This document shows positions 27,589 through 37,206 of a stretch of 60,814 nucleotides of DNA, one piece after another. The DNA comes from Pseudomonadota bacterium (GTDB lineage: Bacteria; Pseudomonadota; Gammaproteobacteria; Steroidobacterales; Steroidobacteraceae): the NCBI GenBank assembly GCA_018261655.1, contig JAGTSG010000003.1, positions 1-60,814 on the forward strand. The letters are read 5' to 3'. The notes beneath the pieces were generated by a model. It worked only from the letters and a program-made list of their open reading frames with translations, did no database searches and had not been told where the DNA came from. Numbering within the stretch: position 1 is the first letter of the stretch; every line of letters starts with the position of its first letter. The position numbers and the translations under genes were made by a program.

Positions 27589-29313
27589 ATGCCGGTGCAC
27601 AACCAGGACATCGCAGCGATCTTCGACGAGATCGCCGACCTGCTCGAGCTGCAGCAGGCCAACCCGTTCCGCATCCGCGCCTATCGCCGTGCGGCGCAGA
27701 CCGTGCGGTCCCAGCCCCGGGAACTTGCCGAACGGGTCGCCTCAGGCAGGGCCCTGCAGGACCTTCCCGGCATCGGTGACGACCTCGCGGCCAAGATCGT
27801 AGAGATCCTCGGCACCGGGCGCTGCGCGGCCCTCGACAAGCTGAAGCGGGGGGTACCGGAAGGGCTCGAGGACCTGCTGCACCTGCCGGGACTCGGGCCG
27901 GCCCGCGTCCGCCTGCTGCGCCGCGAACTCGGAATCACGAGCCTCGCCAGGCTTCGTGCGGCCATCGAGAAGGGCCGGCTCACCGAGGTGAGAGGCTTCG
28001 GGCCGAAGCTGCAGGCCCGGCTCGCGGAGGCCATCGCCAACCCGGTGACCGGCAAGCGCGCGCTGCGCGCGACCGCGGCCCGGTACGCCGCGTCGCTGGT
28101 CGCGCAGCTGCAGCGCGTCGAGGGTGTCGAGACGGTGACGGTGGCCGGCAGCTTCCGGCGCGGAAGTGACACCGTGGGTGACCTGGACCTCGTCGTGTCC
28201 AGCCGGCGGCCGGCCGCCGTCATGAAGGCGTTCACCGGCTACGACGAGGTCCGCGCGGTGCTGGCCGCCGGCGACACGCGCGCCAGCGTCCGTCTGGCGA
28301 GCGGCCTGCAGGTCGACCTGCGGATCGTGCCGCGCGCCAGCTATGGTGCCGCCCTCCACTACTTCACCGGGAGCAAGGCCCACAACATCCACGTCCGCAG
28401 GATGGGCCAGCGCCGGAAACTCAAGATCAATGAGTACGGCGTCTTCCGCGGCCGCGAGCAGATCGCCGGGGAGACCGAGGAATCCGTGTTTGCCAGCGTC
28501 GGGCTGCCATTCATCCCGCCGGAGCTGCGCGAGGACAACGGCGAGATCGAGGCGGCCGCCGGCGGCCGCCTGCCGGCGCTGGTCGAGCGCGCCGACCTGC
28601 GTGGCGACCTGCACGTGCACACCTCGGCGACCGACGGCACGGCCACGCTGACGGAGATGGCGCGAGCGGCTCGCGCCGCCGGGCTCCAATACATCGCCTG
28701 CACGGACCACTCGCGCTACCTCGGCGCGTACCGCGGGCTCGATGCCGGCCGGCTCGCGGCGCAGCTCGACGAGATTGACCGGCTGAATGCCGCCGGTGGA
28801 CGTCTCACGATCCTGAAGGGCATCGAGGTGGACATCCTGGAGGATGGCTCACTGGCCCTGCCCGACGACGTGCTCGGGCGGCTCGACCTCGTGATCGGCG
28901 CGGTCCATGGCCACTTCGGGCTGGGTCGTCGACGGCAGGCGGACCGGCTTCTCAGGGCCCTCGACCACCCGCACTTCTCGATCCTCGCGCACCCCGCAGC
29001 GCGCCTGATCGGCGAACGCGAGCCGATCGACGTCGACCTCGAGCGGGTCGTCCGGCACTGCGCCCAGCGTGGCTGCTTCCTGGAGCTCAACGCGCAGCCG
29101 CAGCGGCTCGACCTCGACGATGCGGGCTGCCGCCTGGCCGCCGAGCACGGCGTGCTTGTGTCCATCGCGAGCGATGCGCACCGCCCGGAGGACTTCGCGT
29201 GCCTCGAGTGGGGCGTGACGCAGGCCCGTCGCGGCTGGCTCGGCGCCGCGAACGTGCTGAACACGCTGCCCCTGGCCAGGGCGAAGGAACTCCTGTACCG
29301 CACGATGTCCTGA
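27589..29313 (+). CDS. polX: DNA polymerase/3'-5' exonuclease PolX
   Basis: This 574-residue protein has the full bacterial PolX layout. It has an N-terminal 8-kDa/HhH region (IFDEIADLLELQQANPFRIR, then LPGIGDDLAAKI), a beta-type polymerase palm with GSFRRGSDTVGDLDLVV (Asp198, Asp200), and a C-terminal PHP domain (HVHTSATDGTA, His342 and His344; later HPAARLIGERE). The PHP domain gives exonuclease and end-processing activity in base-excision and gap repair. GAGG is eight nt before the ATG. Confidence 0.93.
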   Translation: MPVHNQDIAAIFDEIADLLELQQANPFRIRAYRRAAQTVRSQPRELAERVASGRALQDLPGIGDDLAAKIVEILGTGRCAALDKLKRGVPEGLEDLLHLPGLGPARVRLLRRELGITSLARLRAAIEKGRLTEVRGFGPKLQARLAEAIANPVTGKRALRATAARYAASLVAQLQRVEGVETVTVAGSFRRGSDTVGDLDLVVSSRRPAAVMKAFTGYDEVRAVLAAGDTRASVRLASGLQVDLRIVPRASYGAALHYFTGSKAHNIHVRRMGQRRKLKINEYGVFRGREQIAGETEESVFASVGLPFIPPELREDNGEIEAAAGGRLPALVERADLRGDLHVHTSATDGTATLTEMARAARAAGLQYIACTDHSRYLGAYRGLDAGRLAAQLDEIDRLNAAGGRLTILKGIEVDILEDGSLALPDDVLGRLDLVIGAVHGHFGLGRRRQADRLLRALDHPHFSILAHPAARLIGEREPIDVDLERVVRHCAQRGCFLELNAQPQRLDLDDAGCRLAAEHGVLVSIASDAHRPEDFACLEWGVTQARRGWLGAANVLNTLPLARAKELLYRTMS

Positions 29314-29391
29314 GCGGGAAGATACGTAATGGCGGTGCAGCGTTGCAGGCGTAGCATCGAATCGCGAGCTGCTCACACGGAGGGATTGAAG

Positions 29392-29781
29392 ATGAGCAAT
29401 CGCCTTCGGCCGGTGGTGGGCCTCTGGTACAACCATCTCGACAAGGGCGACCTGTTCCAGGTCGTCGCGCTCGACGAGCAGTCCGGCACCATCGAGATCC
29501 AGGAGTTCGACGGCGATCTCGACGAGATCGACCTCGAGGAGTGGCGCCAGATGAACATCGAGGCAGCCGCGCCGCCGGAGGACTGGACCGGGCCGGTCGA
29601 CGAGCTCGAGCCGGACGACCGGGGCTACAGCGACACTTCCTTCGAGGAACGCGGTACCGAGCAGCTCGAGGCGGTCACCTCCTGGGAGGAAATCGTCGGG
29701 GAAGAGGAAGACCTCGAGACCGAGCCCCCGTCGCGCAGGCCCGCACTGCGACCCCCGCGGCCCGCCAGACATCACCACTGA
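29392..29781 (+). CDS. Small acidic conserved hypothetical protein
   Basis: This 129-residue protein starts at ATG 29392, preceded by GGAGGG. The core PVVGLWYNHLDKGDLFQVVA, the IEIQEFDGDLDEIDLEEW segment and PPEDWTGPVDELEPDD recall a small gammaproteobacterial family (DUF6763-like, from memory). The protein is very acidic, with a proline/arginine tail ending in HHH. There is no signal peptide or membrane segment, so it is cytoplasmic. The function is unknown. The CBS gene follows 46 nt downstream. Confidence 0.7.
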   Translation: MSNRLRPVVGLWYNHLDKGDLFQVVALDEQSGTIEIQEFDGDLDEIDLEEWRQMNIEAAAPPEDWTGPVDELEPDDRGYSDTSFEERGTEQLEAVTSWEEIVGEEEDLETEPPSRRPALRPPRPARHHH

Positions 29782-29827
29782 GGCAGCTGCCTGCGGCTCA
29801 TCATCCGCTGCCCAAGGAGGCGTAAAC

Positions 29828-30265
29828 ATGGAAGTCGGAGGGCTCTGCAGGTATCGCCCGGTCACCATCGGGCCGACGGCCGACCTGGTGGACGCGGCGC
29901 GCCTGATGCGCGAGTGCCACGTGGGCTTTCTGGTCGTGACGGACGGCGCCGGGCCGCTCGGCGTATTGACCGACCGCGACATCGTGCTGGAGGCCGTCGC
30001 CAGCGACGTTCCCCTGCACCAGGTCGTGGTCCGTGACGCCATGACCGCGAACCCGGTGACGCTGATGGCCGGCACCTCGCTGGAGGAAGCGCTCGACAGC
30101 CTGAGGACGGCAGGCGTGCGCCGGGCCCCCGTCGTCGATGACGGCGGCCGCGTGGTCGGCGTCCTCTCGATCGACGACGTGCTCGACCACATTGCGCTGC
30201 AGCTCGGCGCGGTGGCAGGCTCGCTCAGGCATGAACAGGCCATCGAGAGGCTTGCCCGGCCCTGA
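29828..30265 (+). CDS. CBS-domain pair protein
   Basis: The 145-residue protein consists of two CBS motifs and little else. The first is around VTIGPTADLVDAARLMRECH with GVLTDRDIVLEAV, the second around MTANPVTLMAGTSLEEALDS with VVGVLSIDDVLDH. Such proteins usually sense adenine nucleotides. A near-perfect AAGGAGG lies upstream of the ATG. It overlaps the next gene by about 35 nt, suggesting joint function with the kinase fusion. Confidence 0.88.
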   Translation: MEVGGLCRYRPVTIGPTADLVDAARLMRECHVGFLVVTDGAGPLGVLTDRDIVLEAVASDVPLHQVVVRDAMTANPVTLMAGTSLEEALDSLRTAGVRRAPVVDDGGRVVGVLSIDDVLDHIALQLGAVAGSLRHEQAIERLARP

Positions 30266-31811
30266 CGCGAGGCTGCCGGACGCGCTGCTCTCGCCCCGTG
30301 CCTGGCCCGGGAGTGCCGGGCGGATCGAGCTGGTGGAGACCCACATCTCGTGGGTCTTCCTGGTGGGCGAGCACGCCTACAAGGTCAAGAAGCCGGTAAG
30401 GCTCGACTTCCTCGACTTCTCGACACCCGCGCTCAGGCGGCACTTCTGCGAAGAGGAGCTGAGGCTCAACCGCCGCTTCGCGCCACAACTCTATCTCGGG
30501 CTGTCGCAGATCGTCGAGACGCCGGAGGGGCTCGTGGTGGACGGGCCTGGGCGCGTGGTCGATCACGCCGTGCGCATGCGTCGCTTCGACCGGCGCGATG
30601 AACTCGACTCGCTGCTCGATCGCGACCGCGTCGACCGCGCCCTGCTCGCGGAATTCGGCGCCAGGCTGGCGCGCCAGCACGGGGAGTCGCCGGCCGCGGG
30701 CGCCGGACAGCCCTGGGCGGAGCCAGGGAGGACGCTCGCGGCCTGCCGCGAGAACTTCCACGAGCTGCGGCGGCTCGGGGACCCGGGGTTGCGCGCGCGC
30801 TGTATCGTGCTCGGGGACTGGACCGAGGAGAAATACCTGGAACTCGCAGCGCGGCTGGCGAAGCGTCGGGCCGAAGGGCGCTTCCGCGAGTGTCACGGCG
30901 ACCTGCACTGCGCCAACGTCGTGTGGCACGACGGCGGACTGTGGGCCTTCGATGCGCTGGAGTTCGATCCCGGGCTGCACTGGATCGACGTCGCCAACGA
31001 CCTGGCGTTCCTGTGGATGGACCTTCGGGCGCGGGACCACGGCGAGCTGGCGAGCGCATTGCTCGACGGCTGGCTGTCCGGCTCCGGAGACTTCGACGCG
31101 CTCGGCGTGCTGCGATTCTACGAGGTCTACCGCGCCTGCGTGCGCGCCAAGGTCGCCTCCATCCGCCTGGGGCAGGCCCCGGCGCAGCGGGACACGCTCG
31201 AGCTGGACCTGGCGCGGTATGTCGCGGCCGCCGAGCGGGCCACCGCAACGGCCAGGCCGCGCCTCGTGCTGACGACCGGGTTGTCGGGTTCCGGCAAGAG
31301 CTGGCTGGCGGAACAGCTGCTGGCGCCGCTCGGCGCCGTGCGCCTGCGCTCCGACGTGGAGCGCAAGCGACTCGCCGGCCTGACCCCGGAAGCGCGCAGC
31401 GACGGCAGCATCTACTCCGGCGAAATGAACCGGCGGACCTACGACCGGCTCGCCACGCTCGCGGAGGCAGCGCTGCGCGACGGTTTCAGCGTCGTCGTCG
31501 ATGCGGCCAGCCTCCGCTCGGGCGAACGGCGGCTGTTTCGCGAGCTGGCCGCGCGGCTCGCTGTGCCCTTCCGCCTGCTGTGCGCCAGCGCGAGCCCCGC
31601 GACCCTGCACCGCCGCATCGCCGAACGTGCCCGCATCTCGCACGACCCGTCCGAGGCGACCGCGGAAGTCCTCGCGATCCAGCTCGCAGCCCTCGAGCCA
31701 CCCGGGGCGGACGAGGCTCCGTTCATGGTCGGCGTCGACACGGACCAGGCGGTGGACACCGTCGCGCTGGCCCGCGAACTGCAGGGCGGGATGACGCACG
31801 CGGATGCCTGA
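30231..31811 (+). CDS. Fusion of aminoglycoside-phosphotransferase-like kinase and P-loop kinase
   Basis: About 526 residues from ATG 30231; the start is uncertain, with TTG 30252 an alternative. The N-terminal half is an APH-like kinase: [20 protein letters not shown], catalytic [11 protein letters not shown] (His222, Asp224) and FDALEFD. The C-terminal half is a P-loop kinase with [11 protein letters not shown] (Lys356) and a later RAR(I)SHDPSEA lid-like part. The pairing corresponds to COG2187 plus COG0645. Its substrate is unknown, and antibiotic resistance should not be inferred. It ends 8 nt inside the ABC ATPase gene. Confidence 0.82.
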   Translation: MNRPSRGLPGPDARLPDALLSPRAWPGSAGRIELVETHISWVFLVGEHAYKVKKPVRLDFLDFSTPALRRHFCEEELRLNRRFAPQLYLGLSQIVETPEGLVVDGPGRVVDHAVRMRRFDRRDELDSLLDRDRVDRALLAEFGARLARQHGESPAAGAGQPWAEPGRTLAACRENFHELRRLGDPGLRARCIVLGDWTEEKYLELAARLAKRRAEGRFRECHGDLHCANVVWHDGGLWAFDALEFDPGLHWIDVANDLAFLWMDLRARDHGELASALLDGWLSGSGDFDALGVLRFYEVYRACVRAKVASIRLGQAPAQRDTLELDLARYVAAAERATATARPRLVLTTGLSGSGKSWLAEQLLAPLGAVRLRSDVERKRLAGLTPEARSDGSIYSGEMNRRTYDRLATLAEAALRDGFSVVVDAASLRSGERRLFRELAARLAVPFRLLCASASPATLHRRIAERARISHDPSEATAEVLAIQLAALEPPGADEAPFMVGVDTDQAVDTVALARELQGGMTHADA

Positions 31812-32532
31812 CCCGATGCCTCAAGGTCGCCAGGTCGTCTTCCAGCTGTCGGGCGTGACGCGGAGCTATCGGGTCGGCGCGACCGAGATCCACGCGTTGC
31901 GCGGCGTGGACCTCGAGCTCGTGGCCGGGGAACTGGTCGTCCTCCTCGGCGCCTCCGGCAGCGGCAAGTCGACCCTCGTCAACATCATGGGCGGACTCGA
32001 CCGGCCGACCGCCGGCGTGGTCCGTTACCACGAGCTCGACCTCGTGTCGGCGAGCGACGCCGAGCTGACGCGGTTCCGCCGCAACAGCGTGGGCTTCGTC
32101 TTCCAGTTCTACAACCTGGTGCCGGGCCTCACGGCGCTCGAGAACGTGCAGCTGGTGACCGAGCTCGCGCCGGCGCCGATGCCGGCCGCCGAGGCCCTCG
32201 AGCGCCTCGGGCTCGCCGCGCGCATGGACCATTTCCCGGCCCAGTTGTCGGGCGGCGAACAGCAGCGGGTGGCGATCGCGCGCGCGATCGCCAAGCGTCC
32301 CGAGGTGCTGCTCTGCGACGAGCCGACCGGGGCGCTCGACTGCGAGACGGGAGTGATCGTGCTGGACGCGCTCGAGCGGGCCAACCGCGACCTGGGTACG
32401 ACGACCGTGATCATCACCCATAACGCGGTCATCGCCGGGATGGCGGACCGCGTGATCCGCCTGTCGAACGGGCGCATCTCCTCCATCGAGGCGAACACGA
32501 TGCGTGAACCGCCGTCCGCGCTGCGCTGGTGA
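31804..32532 (+). CDS. ABC transporter ATP-binding protein, LolD/MacB type
   Basis: The 242-residue ATPase has Walker [10 protein letters not shown] (Lys55), a Q-loop [10 protein letters not shown], signature LSGGEQQR, Walker [12 protein letters not shown] and a switch histidine in IITHN. The conserved [14 protein letters not shown] places it in the LolD/MacB/DevA family, which powers mechanotransmission-type export. It is 3 nt upstream of the FtsX-like permease, its obvious partner. Confidence 0.92.
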   Translation: MPDPMPQGRQVVFQLSGVTRSYRVGATEIHALRGVDLELVAGELVVLLGASGSGKSTLVNIMGGLDRPTAGVVRYHELDLVSASDAELTRFRRNSVGFVFQFYNLVPGLTALENVQLVTELAPAPMPAAEALERLGLAARMDHFPAQLSGGEQQRVAIARAIAKRPEVLLCDEPTGALDCETGVIVLDALERANRDLGTTTVIITHNAVIAGMADRVIRLSNGRISSIEANTMREPPSALRW

Positions 32533-32535
32533 CCG

Positions 32536-34887
32536 ATGCGCACGCTGAACCACAAGCTGCTGCACGACCTGATGGGCCACCGCGCGCAGTTCCTCGCCAT
32601 CGCGCTGGTCATCGCCATCGGCATCGCCGCCCAGGTCTCGACCGGCGGGCTGCTGGTGTCCCTGGAGGACTCCCGCGACGACTTCTACGCGGCGCGGCAC
32701 TTCGCCGACGTCTTCGCCACGCTCAAGCGCGCGCCCGCGCCGCTCGCGCGGCGCCTGGCGTCCCTGCCCGGCGTGCACGTGGTAGCTGTACGCGTCACGT
32801 CCTGGGGGACCCTGCCCGACCCGCGGCTCGAAGAGCCCGGAACCGTGCTGCTCGTGTCCTGGCCCGGGGACGGCTTGAACGGCGTGGCACTGCGTTCCGG
32901 CCGCGCGCCGGCGCCCGGCACGCTGGAAGTGGTCATCAGCACCGCCTTCGCGGAAGCCCACGGGTTGAACCCCGGCGACTCGCTGCGGATGGTCGTCAAC
33001 GGCCGCGTGCTCAATGCGACGATCGCCGGAACCGGCGACTCGCCGGAGTTCGTCTACTCGATCGCGCCGGGCGACATCCTGCCGGACTACCGGCGGCACA
33101 CCGTCGCCTGGGCCGACCCGGAGCAGCTGGCGGCCATCGCCGGCATGCGGGGCGCCTTCAACGACCTCGCGCTCACGCTCGCGCCCGGCGCGTCCGAGGC
33201 CGGGGTCATCGAAGCCGTCGATCGCGTGCTGGAGCCATACGGCGGGGTTGGCGCCTACGGCCGCGACGAGCAGCTGTCGAACCGCTTCATCGAGAACGAG
33301 TTCGACGAACTCGAGGTCCACACCACGGTCGTGCCGTTCATCTTCCTGGGTGCGGCCGCGTTCCTCCTGCACCTCGTGCTGACGCGCCGGGTCCGCCGGG
33401 AGCGGGAGATCATCGGCATGCTGAAGGCCTTCGGCTATTCCAGCACCGCCATCGGGCTGCACTACCTGACGCTCGGTCTCGCGGTGTTCGCCGTCGGCGC
33501 TGCCATGGGCCTCGCGCTCGGCGTCTGGCTCGGCAACCTGCTCGCCGGGCTCTATGTCGACTTCTTCCGCTTTCCCGATTTCCACTTCACGATCGATCCG
33601 GCGCGTACGGCGGTGGGACTCGCGGTCGCCGCGGCGGCAGTCGCCTCCGGCACCCTCGCGGGCCTTGCCGCGGCGATACGGCTGCCTCCCGCCGAGGCCA
33701 TGCGCCCGCCCGCGCCGCCTGCCTATGGTCGCGGCCTCAGGCTTCCCCGCGCTCTCCGCGCCCGCATCGGTGTTCCGGAGAGGATGATCGTGCGGCACCT
33801 GGCGCGCGGCCCGGTGCGCACCGCGTTGACCGTGCTGGTGCTGGCGCTGGCCTGTGGGCTGGTGGCGTTCTCCGGCTTCCAGGGCGACGCCATCGCCTAC
33901 ATGACCCGGTTCCACTTCGAGCTGCAGGACCGGTCGGACCTCACGGTGACTTTCCTCGAACCGGTCCCGGGCCGCGCGGTGCAGGAACTGTCGCGACATG
34001 ACGGCGTGCGCGCCGTCGAGCCGTTCCGCCAGGTCGCGGTCCGCCTGCGCCACGGGCACGCGAGCTATCGCACCGCGCTCGAGGCGTGGCCGGACGGCGC
34101 CCGGCTGCGCAGGCTCCTCGATCGCCGGCACCGCGACGTCGCGTTGCCGACGTCCGGGCTGCTCATGTCGGCGCAACTGGCCGGCATGATCGGCGTTCGG
34201 GCCGGCGATCGCGTCGCCGTCGAGGTCATGCAGGGCGAGCGCCAGAAGTTCGTGGTCCCCGTGGCGGGCCTGCTCGACGACTACGTGGGCGTCGGCGCCT
34301 ACCTGCGGCTCGACGCACTGCACCGCCTGCTGGGCGAGCAGGATGCGTTGAGCGGCGCATGGCTGGCCGTGGACCCGTCGCAGCGCAGCCGGCTGCTGGC
34401 CGAACTGGCGGACTCGCCCCGTGTCGGCGGCGTCTCCTCGAGCGCGCGGCGCGTGGTCGCTTTCGAGGAGACCTTCGGCCGGTCCCTGATGATCGTGGCC
34501 ATGGTGTTCCTGGTCATCGCGGGCACCCTCGCCTTCGCGATGGTCTTCAACACGGCACGCACCGTGTTCGACGAGCGACGCCGCGAGCTGGCCACCCTGC
34601 GGGTCCTCGGCATGACCCGCGGCGAATGCGCCTACATCCTGGTCGCGGAACTCGCCATCGTCACCCTGCTGGCCATACCGACGGGCCTGGCGCTCGGCTA
34701 CGGGCTGGCCGCGGTGCTGGCCGCGGCGATGAAGTCCGAGTTGTTCCGTCTCCCTGTCATACTCGAGGCACACAGCTACGCGCGCGCGACGCTGTTGCTG
34801 CTCGCGGCCGCGGCGCTGTCCATGACCTGGACCGCCTGGGACCTCGCGCGACTGGACGTCAAGGAGGCCCTCGCTGCGAGGGACTGA
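32536..34887 (+). CDS. ABC transporter permease with two FtsX domains
   Basis: This 783-residue membrane protein begins with one membrane segment (FLAIALVIAIGIAAQVSTGG), followed by a large periplasmic region. An FtsX domain follows at about 265-390 (VPFIFLGAAAFLLHLVL, GMLKAFGYSS). The second half repeats the plan and ends with another FtsX block (LMIVAMVFLVIAGTLAFAMV, LRVLGMTRGE). The two-FtsX layout is like YbbP/DevC-type exporters. With the ATPase and adaptor it should form a tripartite-like export or envelope system; the substrate is unknown. Confidence 0.9.
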   Translation: MRTLNHKLLHDLMGHRAQFLAIALVIAIGIAAQVSTGGLLVSLEDSRDDFYAARHFADVFATLKRAPAPLARRLASLPGVHVVAVRVTSWGTLPDPRLEEPGTVLLVSWPGDGLNGVALRSGRAPAPGTLEVVISTAFAEAHGLNPGDSLRMVVNGRVLNATIAGTGDSPEFVYSIAPGDILPDYRRHTVAWADPEQLAAIAGMRGAFNDLALTLAPGASEAGVIEAVDRVLEPYGGVGAYGRDEQLSNRFIENEFDELEVHTTVVPFIFLGAAAFLLHLVLTRRVRREREIIGMLKAFGYSSTAIGLHYLTLGLAVFAVGAAMGLALGVWLGNLLAGLYVDFFRFPDFHFTIDPARTAVGLAVAAAAVASGTLAGLAAAIRLPPAEAMRPPAPPAYGRGLRLPRALRARIGVPERMIVRHLARGPVRTALTVLVLALACGLVAFSGFQGDAIAYMTRFHFELQDRSDLTVTFLEPVPGRAVQELSRHDGVRAVEPFRQVAVRLRHGHASYRTALEAWPDGARLRRLLDRRHRDVALPTSGLLMSAQLAGMIGVRAGDRVAVEVMQGERQKFVVPVAGLLDDYVGVGAYLRLDALHRLLGEQDALSGAWLAVDPSQRSRLLAELADSPRVGGVSSSARRVVAFEETFGRSLMIVAMVFLVIAGTLAFAMVFNTARTVFDERRRELATLRVLGMTRGECAYILVAELAIVTLLAIPTGLALGYGLAAVLAAAMKSELFRLPVILEAHSYARATLLLLAAAALSMTWTAWDLARLDVKEALAARD

Positions 34888-34890
34888 AAC

Positions 34891-36108
34891 GTGCTCAGGA
34901 AACGCGTACTCATCTGGTCGGCAGCCCTCGCCGCCATGGCGACCGCCATCGCCTGGTCGCTGCGCGAGCCCGCGGTCGAGGTCGAAACGGCCGCGGTGTC
35001 CCGCGGGCCGCTGGTCGTCACCCTGGACCAGGAGGGCCGCACGCACATCGAGGACCGCTATGTCGTTTCCGCGCCCGTCACGGGCTTTGCCAGGCGCGTC
35101 TCCCTGCTGCCGGGCGATGCCGTCCAGGCGGGCGATGCCCTGGTCGAACTGGAGCCCGTGGCCGCGGCCTCGCTCGACCCGAGGACGCTCGCCGAGGCCC
35201 GCGCAGACCTGGCCCGCGCCGAGGCGGATGCGCGTTCGGCCGAGGCCGACGCCCAGGCCGCCACCGCCGGCGCAGAGCGGGCGAAGCAGCGTTACGAGCG
35301 GCTGGAGAAGGCCGCGGCCGCCGGGGCCGTGACCCAGGACGACCTCGACGCCGCGGCCGCCGAGCGGCGCGCCGCCGAGGCCGGCGCGCGGGCCGCCGCG
35401 TTCCGCGCGGAGCTGGCTCGCGCGGGCGTCGCGGCGGCGCGGGCCCGGGTCTCGGTCAGCGGCGGCACACGCAGCGAGGAACGCACGATCGACATCCGGG
35501 CGCCGGTTGCGGCCTGCGTCCTGGCGGTCGCGCACGAGAGCGAGGGTGTCGTGCAGGCGGGCGAACCCCTGCTCGAGCTCGGCTGCCGCGCCTCGCTCGA
35601 GATTCACGCCGACGTCCTGTCGGCGGACGCGGTGGCGCTGGCGGCCGGCCAGCGGGCGTTGATCGAGGACTGGGGCGGTTCCGTGCCGTTGCAGGCGCGC
35701 TTGCGTCGCGTCGAGCCGCAGGCCTTTACCAAGGTGTCGGCGCTCGGCGTGGAGGAGCAGCGGGTCTGGGTGGTGCTCGACCTGCTCGACCCGCCGGAGG
35801 CCTGGTCATCGCTGGGCGACGACTATCGCGTGATGGTCCGCTTCGAATTATGGCGCGGCGACGACGTCCTCCAGGTGCCGGCCGCCGCGGTGTTTTCGCA
35901 CGGCGACCAGTCGCAGGTGTTCGTCCTCGGCGCCGATGGACGACTGGCGTTGCGCGATGTCGCGACCGGGCATCGAAGCGCAGCAGCGATCGAGATCCTG
36001 GCCGGCCTCGAGGTCGGCGAGGTGGTCGTGTCCCATCCGCGACGCGAGCTGTCGGACGGGCAGCGGGCTACCCCGGCGCGGTTACCGGGCCAGGCCAGCG
36101 CAAGTTGA
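34891..36108 (+). CDS. HlyD-family periplasmic adaptor subunit
   Basis: This 405-residue protein starts at GTG 34891, preceded by GAGGGA, three nt after the permease stop. An N-terminal membrane anchor (LIWSAALAAMATAIAWSL) is followed by a lipoyl-like half-motif (VSAPVTGFARRVSLLPGDAV) and a long alanine/glutamate-rich coiled coil, residues about 90-190. The second lipoyl half (IRAPVAACVLAVAHESEGVV) and a beta-barrel follow. Such adaptors link an inner-membrane ABC pump to an outer-membrane channel; no TolC homologue is seen here. Confidence 0.9.
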   Translation: MLRKRVLIWSAALAAMATAIAWSLREPAVEVETAAVSRGPLVVTLDQEGRTHIEDRYVVSAPVTGFARRVSLLPGDAVQAGDALVELEPVAAASLDPRTLAEARADLARAEADARSAEADAQAATAGAERAKQRYERLEKAAAAGAVTQDDLDAAAAERRAAEAGARAAAFRAELARAGVAAARARVSVSGGTRSEERTIDIRAPVAACVLAVAHESEGVVQAGEPLLELGCRASLEIHADVLSADAVALAAGQRALIEDWGGSVPLQARLRRVEPQAFTKVSALGVEEQRVWVVLDLLDPPEAWSSLGDDYRVMVRFELWRGDDVLQVPAAAVFSHGDQSQVFVLGADGRLALRDVATGHRSAAAIEILAGLEVGEVVVSHPRRELSDGQRATPARLPGQASAS

Positions 36109-36113
36109 GCCGC

Positions 36114-37085
36114 CTAGAGTGGCGGCAGCACGACCGGGCGATAGCCGGGCCGGCGCGGCACCGGCGTCTTGAAGCCGTCGGGCTTGATGACCAGCACGTC
36201 GCAGACCAGGTGATCGATCACCCGCTCCGCAGTGCTGCCGATGAACAAGCGCCTGAGCCCGCTGCGCGAAACGGCGCCCATGACGACGACGCCGGCGCCC
36301 ACCTCCTCGGCCACGGCCGGGATCTCGATGCTGGCGTTGCCCGAGCGCAGGTGGCCGCGGCGCGGGCCGAGACCCAGCGGCTTGAGCAGGTCGTTGAACG
36401 CCTTCTTGACGTCGGCGAGGTGCTGTTCGGCGACGCTGACCGGCAGCGGCACGGGTTCCATCAGCACGCCCGACGTGAAGGGCGTGGCCAGCAGGTAGGC
36501 ATGCACCACGTGCAGCTGGCCGTTGAACGTCTCCGCCAGGTCGCGCCCCTCCTCGAGGATCTTCCGGTCGAGTTGCTCGGGCTTGGCGTGGGCGTGCAGC
36601 GGGTCCACCGCCGCGAGCACCCGTACGCGGTCGTAGGGCTTCGCCGTCTTCACGAACAGCACCGGGCAGGGGCAGAGCCGGATCAGCTGCCAGTCGGTGT
36701 TGGACAGGACGACACGCGCGGTGCGGGTGTGGCGGTGGCTCTCCGCGACGACGAGGTCCGCGCCCTCGCGAACGGCCTCGCGGACGATGCTCTCGTAGAC
36801 CGGGTAGTCCCACCGGACCCGCACGCGGACGGACAGGCCCTCCTTCTCGAGCGGCACGGCCAGCCGGGCCAGCTGTGCCTTGCGTGCGTTGACGGCGCCC
36901 TCGATGTCCTTCTCGAGCGCGTCGGGGCTGTAGAACTGCTCGCCGGCGACGTACGGGCTGTAGAGGCTGTGAAACAGCGTCAGCTGCGAGTCCGTCTTGC
37001 GCGCGATTGCGGCGGCCTTGGCCAGTGCGGCCGAGGACCTGGTGCCAGGATCGCCCAGCGCGACGAGGATGTGCTTGACCTTCAT
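36114..37085 (-). CDS. Tandem universal stress protein (UspA family, UspE-like)
   Basis: The 323-residue protein starts at ATG 37085 with AGGGG before it. It contains two Usp domains, MKVKHILVALGDPGTRSSAA and, after about residue 150, VRVLAAVDPLHAHAKPE. The second ends VVVMGAVSRSGLRRLFIGSTAERVIDH, close to the ATP-binding G-2x-G-9x-G-S/T pattern, so it may bind ATP. UspE-like tandem proteins respond to starvation and oxidative stress. It is convergent with the adaptor gene, 5 nt apart. Confidence 0.88.
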   Translation of the reverse strand: MKVKHILVALGDPGTRSSAALAKAAAIARKTDSQLTLFHSLYSPYVAGEQFYSPDALEKDIEGAVNARKAQLARLAVPLEKEGLSVRVRVRWDYPVYESIVREAVREGADLVVAESHRHTRTARVVLSNTDWQLIRLCPCPVLFVKTAKPYDRVRVLAAVDPLHAHAKPEQLDRKILEEGRDLAETFNGQLHVVHAYLLATPFTSGVLMEPVPLPVSVAEQHLADVKKAFNDLLKPLGLGPRRGHLRSGNASIEIPAVAEEVGAGVVVMGAVSRSGLRRLFIGSTAERVIDHLVCDVLVIKPDGFKTPVPRRPGYRPVVLPPL

Positions 37086-37206
37086 GGCCGGACCCCTTGT
37101 CATGCGGGCCTCGATACCCGCTAATAACAGGCTAGTCCGCGGGGTCCAGGCTCACCAGTCTCAGTTGTGCCTAGCCCCCGGCGGCGACTACCTAGGAAGT
37201 TAGGGG

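Noticed and set aside
30231-31811. Aminoglycoside resistance gene
   Set aside because: The APH-like domain is fused to a P-loop kinase and coupled to a CBS protein; this COG2187/COG0645 fusion is a chromosomal family not tied to resistance.
31723-35607. A 1294-codon minus-strand open frame
   Set aside because: It lies opposite four well-recognised plus-strand genes (kinase fusion, ABC ATPase, permease, adaptor) and has low-complexity Arg/Gly/Ala/His-rich composition. High GC keeps the antisense frame open.
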